Source: Kolteria novifilia
GTDB lineage: Bacteria > Planctomycetota > Planctomycetia > Kolteriales > Kolteriaceae
NCBI GenBank assembly: GCA_007748055.1
Contig: CP036279.1
Coordinates: 3,472,001-3,536,000 of the forward strand
Direction of reading: 5' to 3'
DNA: 64,000 nucleotides
Part shown: positions 26,026 to 35,401 of the stretch, piece after piece
Layout: each line of letters begins with the position of its first letter
Position numbering within the stretch: position 1 is the first letter of the stretch
Notes under the pieces: model-generated
The model's database searches: none
The model's input: the letters and a program-made list of their open reading frames with translations, nothing else
What the model was told of the DNA's origin: nothing
Made by a program: the position numbers and the translations under genes

Positions 26026-27387
26026 ATGTCGCATCGATTGACGTGGAAGAGGCTGTTGTGCTCCGAGCGCGTGCCGCGGCCGGCGACGACCTCGTCGGGT
26101 ACGGCGAAGGTTCGGACGCTCCAGGAGGATCGGTCGCCCTTCGAGCAGGACTACGACCGGATCGTCTTCTCGCCACCCTTTCGAAAACTCGCCCGCAAGA
26201 CGCAAGTCCATCCGATGGCGAGCAACGACCGCATCCACAACCGACTGACGCACTCGATCGAGGTCGCGAGTGTCGGACGCTCGTTCGCGACGCTGCTGGC
26301 CAAGTTCGCCGTCGAGCGGAGCGATCTGGACGAGCAGGGAGTCCGCGATCTGCCGTGGATCTTGCAGTCGGCGTGCCTGATGCACGACCTCGGCAATCCT
26401 CCCTTCGGGCACGCGGGGGAGAAGATCATTCGGCAATGGGCTCGGGAGCATGTCGAGGAACTGCTGCCGAAAGAACTGGTTCCGGATGAACAGACGTGGG
26501 CAACTCTCAAAGCCGATTGGTTGAATTTCGAGGGAAACGCCCAGGGGTTTCGGCTCGCGGCCCGGGCCGACAATCCACTTCCGGGCTACCTGCGGTTGAC
26601 CTACGCCACCTTGGGCGCGGCGGTCAAGTACCCGTGGTCCTCGGCCGATCCGAGGACGACCACCAAGCAGAAGCACAATATCTACAGCACCGAGGTCGAG
26701 CTATTCACGGCGATGGCGGACCGACTCGGCTTGGCGAACAGTCGCGGTGATCACTGTCGGCATCCGCTGTCCTTCCTCATGGAGGCGGCCGACGACATCT
26801 GTTACCGGATCATCGACCTCGAGGACGCGGTCGAGATGGGCATCTGCGACGCGGCGCGCGTTCACAATCTGCTCGCGCGGATCGCGGTCCTCGATTCCCC
26901 GGCCGGGATGCCGCTCTCCCGGTTGCGCGGGCAGGCGATCGCGAGCCTGATGGGGCAATGCTGGGAGGTCTTTCGGGGCGACTTCGGCGCGATCATGAAC
27001 GGCGATCGGCTCGACAGTCTCCGCTCGTCGCTCGGGCCGGCGTGTCACGATCAGTTGAAGGAGGTCGACCACCTCTACGACTCGATCTTCGGGCAACGCA
27101 AGAAGGTCGCGACCGAACTCGGGGCCTACCACGTGCTGGGGCGGATCCTCAAGGCGTTCGTGAAGAGCGTTCGTTCGATCGCCGCGGCGAAGCGGTACGC
27201 GGAAATTCACTTTCTGTCGCAGCGAACGATCGAATTGACCTGGGGGCAGCGGCATGTCGAGAAGCATCTCGGGCAGCCGTACGGTTGGTGGCTCTCGCAA
27301 GTGATGGACTACGTCAGTGGCATGACCGACGACCACGCCACGCGCCTTTCGCAAGTGATCGCCGGGGTCTCGTTCGATCTGGAGTGA
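26026..27387 (+). CDS. dgt: Deoxyguanosinetriphosphate triphosphohydrolase (dGTPase)
   Basis: A 453-residue HD-domain enzyme that cleaves dGTP (and in some relatives other dNTPs) to the nucleoside and triphosphate, regulating the dNTP pool. The metal site is given by H76 (NRLTHSIEVASVGRS), H120-D121 (CLMHDLGNPPFGHAGE) and the later Asp in AADDICYRIIDLEDA. The N-terminus has FEQDYDRIVFSPPFRKLARKTQV, cut here to its core RIVFSPPFRKLARKTQV, a hallmark of the family. GGAGGGGAG precedes ATG 26026. It is convergent with the large membrane protein gene that follows; no operon partner. Confidence 0.95.
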   Translation: MSHRLTWKRLLCSERVPRPATTSSGTAKVRTLQEDRSPFEQDYDRIVFSPPFRKLARKTQVHPMASNDRIHNRLTHSIEVASVGRSFATLLAKFAVERSDLDEQGVRDLPWILQSACLMHDLGNPPFGHAGEKIIRQWAREHVEELLPKELVPDEQTWATLKADWLNFEGNAQGFRLAARADNPLPGYLRLTYATLGAAVKYPWSSADPRTTTKQKHNIYSTEVELFTAMADRLGLANSRGDHCRHPLSFLMEAADDICYRIIDLEDAVEMGICDAARVHNLLARIAVLDSPAGMPLSRLRGQAIASLMGQCWEVFRGDFGAIMNGDRLDSLRSSLGPACHDQLKEVDHLYDSIFGQRKKVATELGAYHVLGRILKAFVKSVRSIAAAKRYAEIHFLSQRTIELTWGQRHVEKHLGQPYGWWLSQVMDYVSGMTDDHATRLSQVIAGVSFDLE

Positions 27388-27419
27388 GTACCCACGCCGG
27401 TGATGGTGTCAGTGTTAAG

Positions 27420-29798
27420 TCACCGCGTTGAGCGGCTCCGGGGAGTGACCTGGTAGAGGCGAAAGTTCGGGCCGTGGGCGAGGAGCGGATAGGCCAGTTC
27501 GTCCGCCCAACGCCGTTCGATGCTAAAGCCGTTCGGGTCCATCTCGCCGGCAAAGGCGTGACGTTCGTTGGGGTGGACCGTCGTCAAGAAGAGGTAGTCG
27601 ACGCCGATGCGTTCGAGGTTCGTTCGCCAGTCGTCACGGTCGCGATCAGCGCGATAAATCGGAAAGCGGTCGCGAACTCGGGTGCGGGCGGTCGCTTCCG
27701 GCCCGTGATGCTCGACGTGCTGGTGCAGGAACCAGCCCTGGGTCGGACTCGGGGCGATGTAGACGACGCGGTTGGCGAGGCGATCCCCGAAGAGGCCGTA
27801 GGGACTGTTGAAGCCGACGTACGCGATCGTGCTCGGTTGGTCTTGGGTCAACTGGGCGACGAGCCGCTGTCCGACGAACCAGGCTTGCATCCAGGGCGTG
27901 TTCGCGGGCTGGCCGAGGTGAAGGAACTGTTGTTGCCGATCGAGCCAAAGGGTCGGCGCGTGGGTGAAGGCGTTGACGACCGCGAGGGCGATGGCGAGAA
28001 GGACCCCACCGAGCAGGGAGACGATCGGTCGTCCTGGCCATGCTCCGAAGATCTGCCAACAGAGAAGTACGAGGAGCAGGGCCCCCATCACGATCGCGAG
28101 GAGAACGCTGTCGATCGCGGTCGACGACGAACCGTCTTGAAGCACCCGCAAAATGCCGGCGTTGAGAGCGAACCAGCCTCCAGCGATCCCCGCGGAGACG
28201 ATCCAGCCGAGCATCGACCAGCGTCCCGGCAAGAGTGTGGGAAGGAGCCCGACCCACGCAAAGAGCAGGACCGCCGCGGGAGCCGCGAGTCGGAACTCGG
28301 TGGTGTGCGGGATGAGGATCCAGAAGAGGAGCATGCCCGCGATCGGCAACCCAAGGGCCGACCAGGGAAGCAGTCTCCAGGGCCGCCGTAGGAAGAGGGT
28401 CGTCGTGAGGACCACGCCCAGCGCGATCAAGACGGGCCACAGGCTCGCCGTCCAACCAGGCGATAGGAGCCGTTCGCCGAGGGGCGATTGCTGAAAGTAG
28501 CGGCTCGCCGTCTCCCACAGGCCAGTCAGCCCGGTTTCCTCGACGCTCCAGCCCCCTTCGTACATCGTGCCGCGATCGAGCGGTCCTCGAAAGATCGTCC
28601 AACCTCCCAAGTCGACGTTCAGCGGATAGACCGGATTGCCGGTTTCAATCAGGTTGCGCGCGAACCAATAGCCGCCGCCGAGCGTCGTCATCGCGAAGAA
28701 CGGAAGTGTCATGAGGGTGGCATTGCCGATGCCAGTGGGCTGGGGCTTCGAGGGTCGCGGAAGGAGGATCGCGAAGAGCCCGAGCAGGAGCAGCGGAAGG
28801 TAGATGACGTTGGTGGCCTTCGTGCCGATCATGAGGCCAGCCGCGAGTCCCGCGAGTCCGAAGGAGACGAATCGCTCCCGGCGGATGCTCGACCGTCTTC
28901 CGGCGACGAGAAAGCACAGCGAGGTGGCGGAACAGGCGGCGCCAGCCAGATCGTTCATCGTTCCCTTGGCGGCGCTGTAGATGCTCGGTGTGCAAAGCAG
29001 CACCGCGACGCTCAGCGCGGAGGACCACGCGGCCGAGGCGGTCGTCGTGGACTCGGATTCGTCAGTGACGAGGCGGGTCCAACTCCAGATGCCGACGGCG
29101 ACCCAGCCGACGAAGAGGGCGGTTGCGCTCTTGGCGGGCCAATCGCTCGGGTTCGCCCAGAGGAGCCACGTCACGAAGCACTCGTAGTTGCCGGGGAAGT
29201 AAGTGAAGTACTCGGGGCCGAAGGGTGTCGGGATGTAGTCGATTCGGCCGGCTTGGACCCACTGTATCGGGAAGTAGAGGTGGTACGAAAGAGCGTCCCA
29301 CTCGATCGGCGGGTATTCCCAACCGACCAAGATGTACGCGATCGCGAAGAGCGAGGCGGGCAGGACAACGGCTCCGGCGGCGATCGTCGCCCAGGGAGTT
29401 GTGGGGATCTCGGGGGAGTCGGTCTCCACGCCGGAGGAGGCGCGACTCCCGGCCGCGACTCCGAGGATGCCGAGGGCCGACCAGAGAAGCCACTGACTGC
29501 CGGCGTCGAGGATGCCGATCCAGGAGGAGGCGAGTTGGGTCCAGACGACGAGGGCGTAGCCGATCGTCAGTGTCGCCAAGAGGGCCAGGGTCGAGGAATT
29601 CGGTCGATGGATCGCTCGGCGGAGCCCCTTGCTCGCGAGCCAACCGAGCAGGAGAAAGAGGAGCGTTCGGCTCACTTGGAGGTGGCCGAGGGGAAGGGCG
29701 GTGAGTGAGAAGATGACCAGGAGCGTCTCGACGGGGCCGATGACCCAGGTGAGCGACGAGACGCTGGTCCCGGTTCGTCTCGTCACTGGTCCACTCAC
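27420..29798 (-). CDS. Polytopic membrane protein, GT-C glycosyltransferase-like (ArnT/PMT fold)
   Basis: A protein of about 792 residues with many hydrophobic helices over the first 580 residues and a C-terminal soluble part. After the second or third helix the loop EWDALSYHLYFPIQWVQAG carries the D-x-x-x-Y-H pattern typical of GT-C enzymes that use lipid-linked sugars. The C-terminal 150 residues include YVGFNSPYGLFGDRLANRVV and a likely Rossmann-like tail (GVDYLFLTT). The frame is open to 29918, but those 40 residues are Pro/Arg-rich and unlike protein; GTG 29798 has GAGGAG upstream. Acceptor and donor are unknown. It is convergent with dgt. Confidence 0.7.
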   Translation of the reverse strand: MSGPVTRRTGTSVSSLTWVIGPVETLLVIFSLTALPLGHLQVSRTLLFLLLGWLASKGLRRAIHRPNSSTLALLATLTIGYALVVWTQLASSWIGILDAGSQWLLWSALGILGVAAGSRASSGVETDSPEIPTTPWATIAAGAVVLPASLFAIAYILVGWEYPPIEWDALSYHLYFPIQWVQAGRIDYIPTPFGPEYFTYFPGNYECFVTWLLWANPSDWPAKSATALFVGWVAVGIWSWTRLVTDESESTTTASAAWSSALSVAVLLCTPSIYSAAKGTMNDLAGAACSATSLCFLVAGRRSSIRRERFVSFGLAGLAAGLMIGTKATNVIYLPLLLLGLFAILLPRPSKPQPTGIGNATLMTLPFFAMTTLGGGYWFARNLIETGNPVYPLNVDLGGWTIFRGPLDRGTMYEGGWSVEETGLTGLWETASRYFQQSPLGERLLSPGWTASLWPVLIALGVVLTTTLFLRRPWRLLPWSALGLPIAGMLLFWILIPHTTEFRLAAPAAVLLFAWVGLLPTLLPGRWSMLGWIVSAGIAGGWFALNAGILRVLQDGSSSTAIDSVLLAIVMGALLLVLLCWQIFGAWPGRPIVSLLGGVLLAIALAVVNAFTHAPTLWLDRQQQFLHLGQPANTPWMQAWFVGQRLVAQLTQDQPSTIAYVGFNSPYGLFGDRLANRVVYIAPSPTQGWFLHQHVEHHGPEATARTRVRDRFPIYRADRDRDDWRTNLERIGVDYLFLTTVHPNERHAFAGEMDPNGFSIERRWADELAYPLLAHGPNFRLYQVTPRSRSTR

Positions 29799-29950
29799 TG
29801 GTGTCGGTCTCCTCGGCGCCGCGAACGGCACGTTGCGGGGGAATCGTGGATAAACGCCGCGTCGGGAGGCGGCGGGATGCCCAAGAGTCAACTTATGATG
29901 TGGAGGGAGTCCGCCCATCGCGCGGGGGACGCGGGATGGCTCGGGAGATA

Positions 29951-29966
29951 GATGTCTCGAGACATC
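29951..29966. promoter_or_regulatory. GATGTC-NCGN-GACATC palindrome, candidate operator (site 3)
   Basis: GATGTCTCGAGACATC is a perfect 16-bp palindrome with the same half-sites as those at 14795 and 15986. It lies between the divergent GT-C-like gene and the cytochrome/DUF1553 gene, about 246 bp before the latter. No other strong signal was seen in the 29799-30211 spacer. Confidence 0.45.
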
Positions 29967-30211
29967 ATCTCTGGCCCCGGGAGCCGAGGCGAGCGAAGGT
30001 AGCGATTGATGTGCGACGCGGTATCAGGTATAGTTCATCTAGGTGATCGGGGGGGTGAAACGATCCGGTTGCCGACGACCGGCTTTCGGTATTTCTGGCT
30101 TGCCAGGGAGGCGAAGGCTCTCACCTACCGCTAATTCCTTCCTGCCACTCCGGTAGCGCCGTTCTTGCTGCCGGCGGTGACGTTCCGGTTCCGCGTCCGC
30201 TGGAGTCGCTC

Positions 30212-32686
30212 ATGGTGCTGTTCCCTCGTGGTCGTGTCGCGATCGCTTTCGCGGTGATTCTCGGTTTGACGTCTCACGTCCTGCCCGAAGCCGGCGCGAG
30301 CGACGCGATCGACTTCAATCGCGATATCCGCCCGATTCTCTCGGAAAACTGCTTCTATTGCCACGGCCCCGACGCGAATCACCGCGAGGCCGACTTGCGG
30401 CTCGATCAGTTCGCCGGCGCGACCGCCGATCTTGGTGGGTATCAGGCGATCGTTCCCGGAGACCCCGCCAAGAGTGAGCTCGTCGCCCGGATCATGACGG
30501 ACGATGACGATCTATTGATGCCACCGGTCGATTCGGGCAAGAAGCTCACGAAGAGACAAGTCGACCTTCTGCGGCGTTGGGTCGCCGACGGGGCCAAGTG
30601 GTCGGAGCCTTGGGCGTACGTGACGCCAAAACGCCATCCCTCGCCGCGGACGCGGGACTCCCGCTGGCCGCGCAACTGGGTCGATCGCTTCGTGCTGGGC
30701 CGGCTCGAGAAGGAAGGTCTATCCCCCTCGCCGGAAGCCGACCGGGTGACGCTGATTCGGCGGCTTACGTTCGACCTGACCGGGTTGCCCCCCAAGCCCG
30801 AGGAGGTCGATGACTTCGTCAACGATCGCGATCCGGGAGCCTACGAGCGGCTGGTCGATCGTCTGCTCGCGTCGCCGCACTTTGGCGAACGGATGGCGAT
30901 CTATTGGCTCGATCTTGTCCGATTCGCCGATACCGTCGGCTATCACGGCGACCAGGATCACGCGATCACGCCCTATCGCGACTACGTGATCGAGGCCTTC
31001 AACGCGAACATGCCGTTCGACCAGTTCACGCGCGAGCAGCTCGCGGGGGATCTGCTGCCGAATCCGACGCTCGCCCAACGCGTCGCGACCGGCTACAACC
31101 GGCTCTTGCAGACGACCCACGAAGGGGGCCTGCAACCGAAGGAGTACCGGGCGATCTACGCCGCCGATCGGGTGAGGAACGTGTCGGGCGTCTGGCTCGG
31201 AGCGACCGTCGGCTGTGCCCAGTGCCACGATCACAAGTACGACCCGTACACGATGAAGGACTTTTACGCGCTCTCCGCCTTCTTTGCCGACGTCAACGAC
31301 GAGGCGCACTTTCGCAACGGGACCAACACGCTTCCCGCTCGTCGGGACCCGGAGATCTGGGTCTTCGAGGACGACGAGAACCGAGCCAAGCTCCAGCATT
31401 GGGAGGGGAAGGTCAAGAGCCTCGAGGCGGAATTCAAACGCCTCACGCCCCCCAAGCCCAAGAATGCGCCGAAGAACTGGAAGCCGGAACCGCTTCCGGC
31501 GGGTTCTCCGACGCGGGCGAAGCTCGAAACGATCAAGGGGAAGCTCAAGACGGCCAAGCGGGTCCGCGACGACCTGATGAAGATCGGGCGACGCACCATG
31601 GTGACGGTCGCGACCGAGCCGCGAACGACGCGGATCTTGCCGCGCGGCAACTGGCTCGACGAGACGGGCGAGGTCGTCCTACCGGCCGTGCCCGAGTTCA
31701 TGGGGAAGATCGGCGATGATTCCTCGAGCCGCGCGAGTCGCCTCGATCTGGCCTATTGGCTCATGTCTCCCGAGGAGGGAGTCGGCGGACTGACGGCGCG
31801 TGTTTTCGCGAACCGGTTCTGGTACCTCTTCTTCGGCACCGGGATCGCGAAGGTGCTCGACGACTTCGGCGGCCAGGGAGAGCCCCCGGTGCAGCCGGAG
31901 TTGCTCGACAATCTCGCGATCGAGTTCCTCGAGAGTGGTTGGGATGTCAAACGGCTCGTCAAGCTTCTGGTGATGAGCCAGGCGTATCGTCAAGGGTCGG
32001 TCGCGCCGGAGTCGCTACGGTCCAAGGATCCCTACAACCAGCTCGTCGGACGTCAGTCACGCTACCGGTTGCCGGCGGAGATGGTTCGCGACAACGCGTT
32101 GGCGATCAGCGGGTTGCTCGTTGATCAAGTTGGCGGTTCCAGCGCCAAACCGTACCAACCGGCCGGATACTACCGTCATCTCAATTTCCCCACACGTACC
32201 TACTCGCATCACTCCGATCAACGGCAATGGCGGCGGGGACTCTACATCCACTGGCAGCGTCAGTTTCTCCATCCGATGCTCAAGGCGTTCGACGCTCCCA
32301 GTCGCGAGGAGTGCACGGCGCAGCGTCCGCGCTCCAACACGCCGGTCGCGGCTCTGACCCTTCTCAACGACCCGACCTTCGTCGAAGCCTCACGGGCCTT
32401 CGCGGAGCGCATCGTGCGCGAGGGGGGGAGCACGCCCGAAAGCCGGCTCGATTTCGCCTTTCGTCACGCGGTCTCGCGCAGTCCGGACGAGTACGAAGCG
32501 GCGACGTTGACGCGCTTGTTGGAGACGAGTCGGAAGCTCTACCAAGACGAACCGAAGGACGCGGCCGAGCTGGTCGCGACCGGATTGACGCCGGTGCCGA
32601 ACGATCTCGACCAAGCGGACTTGGCGGCGTGGACGATGGTCGCCAGGGCCATCCTCAATCTCAGTGAGACGATCACGAGGAACTGA
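30212..32686 (+). CDS. PSCyt1/DUF1549/DUF1553 protein (planctomycete cytochrome c-type)
   Basis: An 824-residue exported protein. Residues 1-30 are a signal peptide. A cytochrome c-like domain follows with one heme site C47-x-x-C50-H51 (NCFYCHGPDANHREADLRLD, first part of the PSCyt1 domain) and a distal IMTDDDDLLMPP. Next is the PSCyt2/DUF1549 block (WVDRFVLGRLEKEGLSPSPE, ERLVDRLLASPHFGERMAIYW, cut here to RLLASPHFGERM) and, from about residue 510, DUF1553 (ARVFANRFWYLFFGTGI, SQAYRQGS, FDAPSREECTAQRPRSNTP, cut here to FDAPSREECTAQR). This family is expanded in planctomycetes and is paired with DUF1501 proteins; its reaction is not established. The DUF1501 gene follows 5 bp after the stop. Confidence 0.93.
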   Translation: MVLFPRGRVAIAFAVILGLTSHVLPEAGASDAIDFNRDIRPILSENCFYCHGPDANHREADLRLDQFAGATADLGGYQAIVPGDPAKSELVARIMTDDDDLLMPPVDSGKKLTKRQVDLLRRWVADGAKWSEPWAYVTPKRHPSPRTRDSRWPRNWVDRFVLGRLEKEGLSPSPEADRVTLIRRLTFDLTGLPPKPEEVDDFVNDRDPGAYERLVDRLLASPHFGERMAIYWLDLVRFADTVGYHGDQDHAITPYRDYVIEAFNANMPFDQFTREQLAGDLLPNPTLAQRVATGYNRLLQTTHEGGLQPKEYRAIYAADRVRNVSGVWLGATVGCAQCHDHKYDPYTMKDFYALSAFFADVNDEAHFRNGTNTLPARRDPEIWVFEDDENRAKLQHWEGKVKSLEAEFKRLTPPKPKNAPKNWKPEPLPAGSPTRAKLETIKGKLKTAKRVRDDLMKIGRRTMVTVATEPRTTRILPRGNWLDETGEVVLPAVPEFMGKIGDDSSSRASRLDLAYWLMSPEEGVGGLTARVFANRFWYLFFGTGIAKVLDDFGGQGEPPVQPELLDNLAIEFLESGWDVKRLVKLLVMSQAYRQGSVAPESLRSKDPYNQLVGRQSRYRLPAEMVRDNALAISGLLVDQVGGSSAKPYQPAGYYRHLNFPTRTYSHHSDQRQWRRGLYIHWQRQFLHPMLKAFDAPSREECTAQRPRSNTPVAALTLLNDPTFVEASRAFAERIVREGGSTPESRLDFAFRHAVSRSPDEYEAATLTRLLETSRKLYQDEPKDAAELVATGLTPVPNDLDQADLAAWTMVARAILNLSETITRN

Positions 32687-32691
32687 TTAGC

Positions 32692-34140
32692 ATGACCATT
32701 CCCAACGAACTAGCGGCTCGATTGATGCGGCGCGCCTTCCTCGGCCAAGCCGGCGTCGGCTTCGGCTCGATCGCCCTCGGGTCGATGCTCGCCCGGGACC
32801 TCGCGGCGAAGGAGTCGTCCGAAGCGATCACCGCCAAATACGAGGGCTTGCGCGGATTCCCCCATCACGCTCCGAAGGCGAAGCGGGTCATTTTCCTCTC
32901 GATGTCGGGCGGACCGTCGCATCTGGAGACGTTCGACTACAAGCCGACGCTCGAGAAGATGTCTGGGGAGCCGATGCCGGCTTCTTACACCGAGGGCCAG
33001 CCGATCGCGCAGCTTCAAGGGAAGGAACTCAGGTGCCAGGGGCCGATGACCAAGTTTGGCCGTTATGGCGAGAACGGGCAATACATCAGCGATTTCTTAC
33101 CCTGGACGGCGAAGATCGCCGACGACATTTGCATCGTCCGTTCGATGGTGACCGAGCAGATCAATCACGACCCGGCCAACACGTTCATGAACACCGGGAC
33201 GGCGATCAGCGGCCGGCCCTCGATGGGTTCGTGGATCAACTATGGACTGGGGAGCGAGAGCGAGAACCTCCCAGGCTTCGTGGTCCTCACCAGCACCGGT
33301 GGTCGTAACCCGCAGCCGATCGCGTCGCGGCAATGGTCGGCGGGGTTTCTGCCAAGCCGCTTCCAGGGAGTCGAGTTCAACGCGACCGGCGATCCGGTTC
33401 ACTACGTCCGTCCGCCCAAAGGTGTGACGCTCGACCAGCAGCGACAGCTCGTCTCGGCGATTCAGCAACTCAACGCCCATCGCAACGAATTGGTCCGCAA
33501 CCCGGAGATCGACACCCGCACCGCGGCGTATGAGATGGCCTTCCGCATGCAAAGCTCCGTGCCGGAGCTGATGGATATCTCGGAGGAACCGGCCGAAACG
33601 CTCGACATGTACGGCGCCAAGCCGGGCGATGGCTCGTTCGCGAGCAACTGCCTACTGGCGCGACGGCTCGCCGAGCGGGGCGTTCGCTTCATTCACCTCT
33701 ACCATCGCGGCTGGGACCACCACGGCGGGCTGGTCAGGTACATGGGCGTCTGCTGCAAACTGACCGATCAGCCGGTCTGGGCGTTGATCACCGACCTGAA
33801 GCAACGCGGCATGCTCGACGACACGCTCGTCGTCTGGGGAGGGGAGTTCGGACGGACGCCGATGTATCAAGGCAAGGGAGGCGTCGGCCGAGACCATCAC
33901 ATCAAGGGCTTTTCGATGTGGCTTGCCGGCGGCGGGGTCCAAGGAGGCATCACCCACGGCGCGACCGACGAGCTAGGCTACAACTCGGTGGACAAGATCG
34001 TTCACGTTCGCGATCTGCACGCGACGATGCTGCATCTCCTGGGGATCGACCATTCTCGTTTCCACGTCAAGTTTCAGGGTCTCGACTCGAAGCTCACCGG
34101 CGTCGAGGAGGCGCACGTGGTCAAGGAGATCCTGGCGTAA
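32692..34140 (+). CDS. DUF1501 protein (Tat-exported, sulfatase-like fold)
   Basis: A 482-residue protein exported by the Tat pathway: twin-arginine start with R13-R14 in MRRAFLGQAG and a hydrophobic stretch to about residue 35. The body has the DUF1501 landmarks SGGPSHLETFDYKP, FMNTGTAISGRPSMGSW, FIHLYHRGWDHHGGL and DTLVVWGGEFGRTPMYQG. The family resembles the alkaline phosphatase/sulfatase superfamily but its reaction is unproven. It follows the DUF1549/DUF1553 cytochrome gene at 5 bp, the usual pair, which suggests that the two act together at the periplasmic side. Confidence 0.93.
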   Translation: MTIPNELAARLMRRAFLGQAGVGFGSIALGSMLARDLAAKESSEAITAKYEGLRGFPHHAPKAKRVIFLSMSGGPSHLETFDYKPTLEKMSGEPMPASYTEGQPIAQLQGKELRCQGPMTKFGRYGENGQYISDFLPWTAKIADDICIVRSMVTEQINHDPANTFMNTGTAISGRPSMGSWINYGLGSESENLPGFVVLTSTGGRNPQPIASRQWSAGFLPSRFQGVEFNATGDPVHYVRPPKGVTLDQQRQLVSAIQQLNAHRNELVRNPEIDTRTAAYEMAFRMQSSVPELMDISEEPAETLDMYGAKPGDGSFASNCLLARRLAERGVRFIHLYHRGWDHHGGLVRYMGVCCKLTDQPVWALITDLKQRGMLDDTLVVWGGEFGRTPMYQGKGGVGRDHHIKGFSMWLAGGGVQGGITHGATDELGYNSVDKIVHVRDLHATMLHLLGIDHSRFHVKFQGLDSKLTGVEEAHVVKEILA

Positions 34141-34418
34141 GCCACTCTTGGGTGCAATGCCCACGCTTGCCGTAGGCATGCGGGAAGCGCTTTTGATTCG
34201 GCGAGCGGAAGCAAGTTAGGGAACAACGAGTTCCCGCGATGAGCTTGCCCATGACGTCACCGGTCCTCTGTGCGAAGTTGACGTTTGTGTTGGTGCAGCG
34301 AGAACCCTTGAGCGCTGGCTGACAAGCAGCCAGTGGCACCCGAAACATGAAATGAACCGGCGCGCAAGCCGACACGAACTCCAATACGCTGAACCCCCTT
34401 GAGGGGGCGAAGGATGAA
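34141..34418. repeat. R2 partial hairpin copy plus R3 hairpin
   Basis: Begins directly after the DUF1501 stop with ACTCTTGGGTGCAATGCCC, the middle of an R2 element, and one hairpin (GCCCACGCTTGCCGTAGGC), then about 130 bp of spacer with an R3 hairpin at 34311-34340 (GCGCTGGCTGACAAGCAGCC). No gene. Confidence 0.6.
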
Positions 34419-34811
34419 CTAGGGGCTGTTCATCCGGATATGCGCCCCGTTGAGCGTGATGTCGTCGGAAGAACGGAGCTTGGTCTCGCGACTGGCCAGG
34501 ACGATGTCCTCGTCGCTGTAGATCGTCGCGCGCTCCTTCGACTTGACGTCGAGCCGGCGACAGCTCATGGACAGCGTGTCGACCGCTTCCATCTCGAGCT
34601 TGGCTCCCTTGAGCGAGACGACCGGACCAGCGTCCGTGAGGACGATCGTCAGTTCGACGTCCCCTTGGGGGGAGCGGATCTCGACGGTGTCCTGTTGTTC
34701 GTCCGTACGCAATGTGATCGACCGACCCGAACGGAGAGCTTGGGGCGGCGTATCCTGAGTCGACGTGAGCACGCTTTCGTCGGGCATTGTTGCCTTGGCG
34801 GTCTCGGTCAT
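34419..34811 (-). CDS. Small beta-solenoid-like protein beside vgrG, function unknown
   Basis: A 130-residue protein with no signal peptide. The sequence from residue about 25 is a run of short alternating hydrophobic/polar strands (ITLRTDEQQDTVEI, VELTIVLTDAGPVVSLKGAK, LSMSCRRLDVKSKERATIYS, SDDITLNGAHIRM), the look of a right-handed beta-solenoid and of the DUF2345-like C-terminal part of VgrG proteins. ATG 34811 with AGGAG upstream is preferred; the frame is open to 34880. It is divergent from vgrG, with R1 copy C in between. It may be a spike extension or a chaperone of the same system, but this is inference only. Confidence 0.55.
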   Translation of the reverse strand: MTETAKATMPDESVLTSTQDTPPQALRSGRSITLRTDEQQDTVEIRSPQGDVELTIVLTDAGPVVSLKGAKLEMEAVDTLSMSCRRLDVKSKERATIYSDEDIVLASRETKLRSSDDITLNGAHIRMNSP

Positions 34812-34886
34812 GATCTGGTCACTCCTGTTTCTAGCGAGCGCTCTTGAGAGCGGTCCCAACCGATTTCTCTCGAACATCACCGACCC

Positions 34887-35051
34887 TAGCAGCCCGTTGA
34901 ACTATTCGATGCCGACTACGAACGGCCCTATTGAGCAATCTCGGCGTCAATGAAACTCGACGAATCTACCGATTCGCCTCCATTTCTTTTCCGTGATCTT
35001 GGCAAACACGGCTCGTTCTCGCCTTGGCTCGCTTAGATCAACGGGCTGCTA
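34887..35051. repeat. R1 element copy C: complete 165-bp copy
   Basis: Ends TAGCAGCCCGTTGA and (reverse complemented) TAGCAGCCCGTTGATC, bounded by TA on both sides (34887-34888 and 35050-35051). The interior matches copies A and D (CTCGACGAATC, GGCTCGTTCTCGCCTTGG). This copy does not touch a stop codon. The rest of the 34812-35401 spacer (35052-35401) has no recognisable gene and should hold the vgrG promoter. Confidence 0.8.
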
Positions 35052-35401
35052 GTCACCGTGGACTTGTTCGAGGAACCCGCACTTGTTTCGTTCCGGTCTC
35101 TCGGCACGCGTCTGTCATCGCACACCAACTCGCCTGGCTTGAGACCAACGATCGGTTTTGAGACAAAGCTCAGATGTCGCCCACCAGGAACGTTGTACAA
35201 CGCCAATCCAGGGCAGGGCAACGGAGTACCGCGCCAACTTGGTCTCCGCGTCGGTCTCCTGTTGTCGTACGTTTTCCCGCCGGCGGATGATGAGTTGAGC
35301 CAGGATGTAATTTTCTTGCCGACACATTAGCCGCTTCGCGAGTTCGGGCCGTATCAAAGAGCGGCATCACTGATGGGTCACGATCGGGGAGGGGAATTGC
35401 C

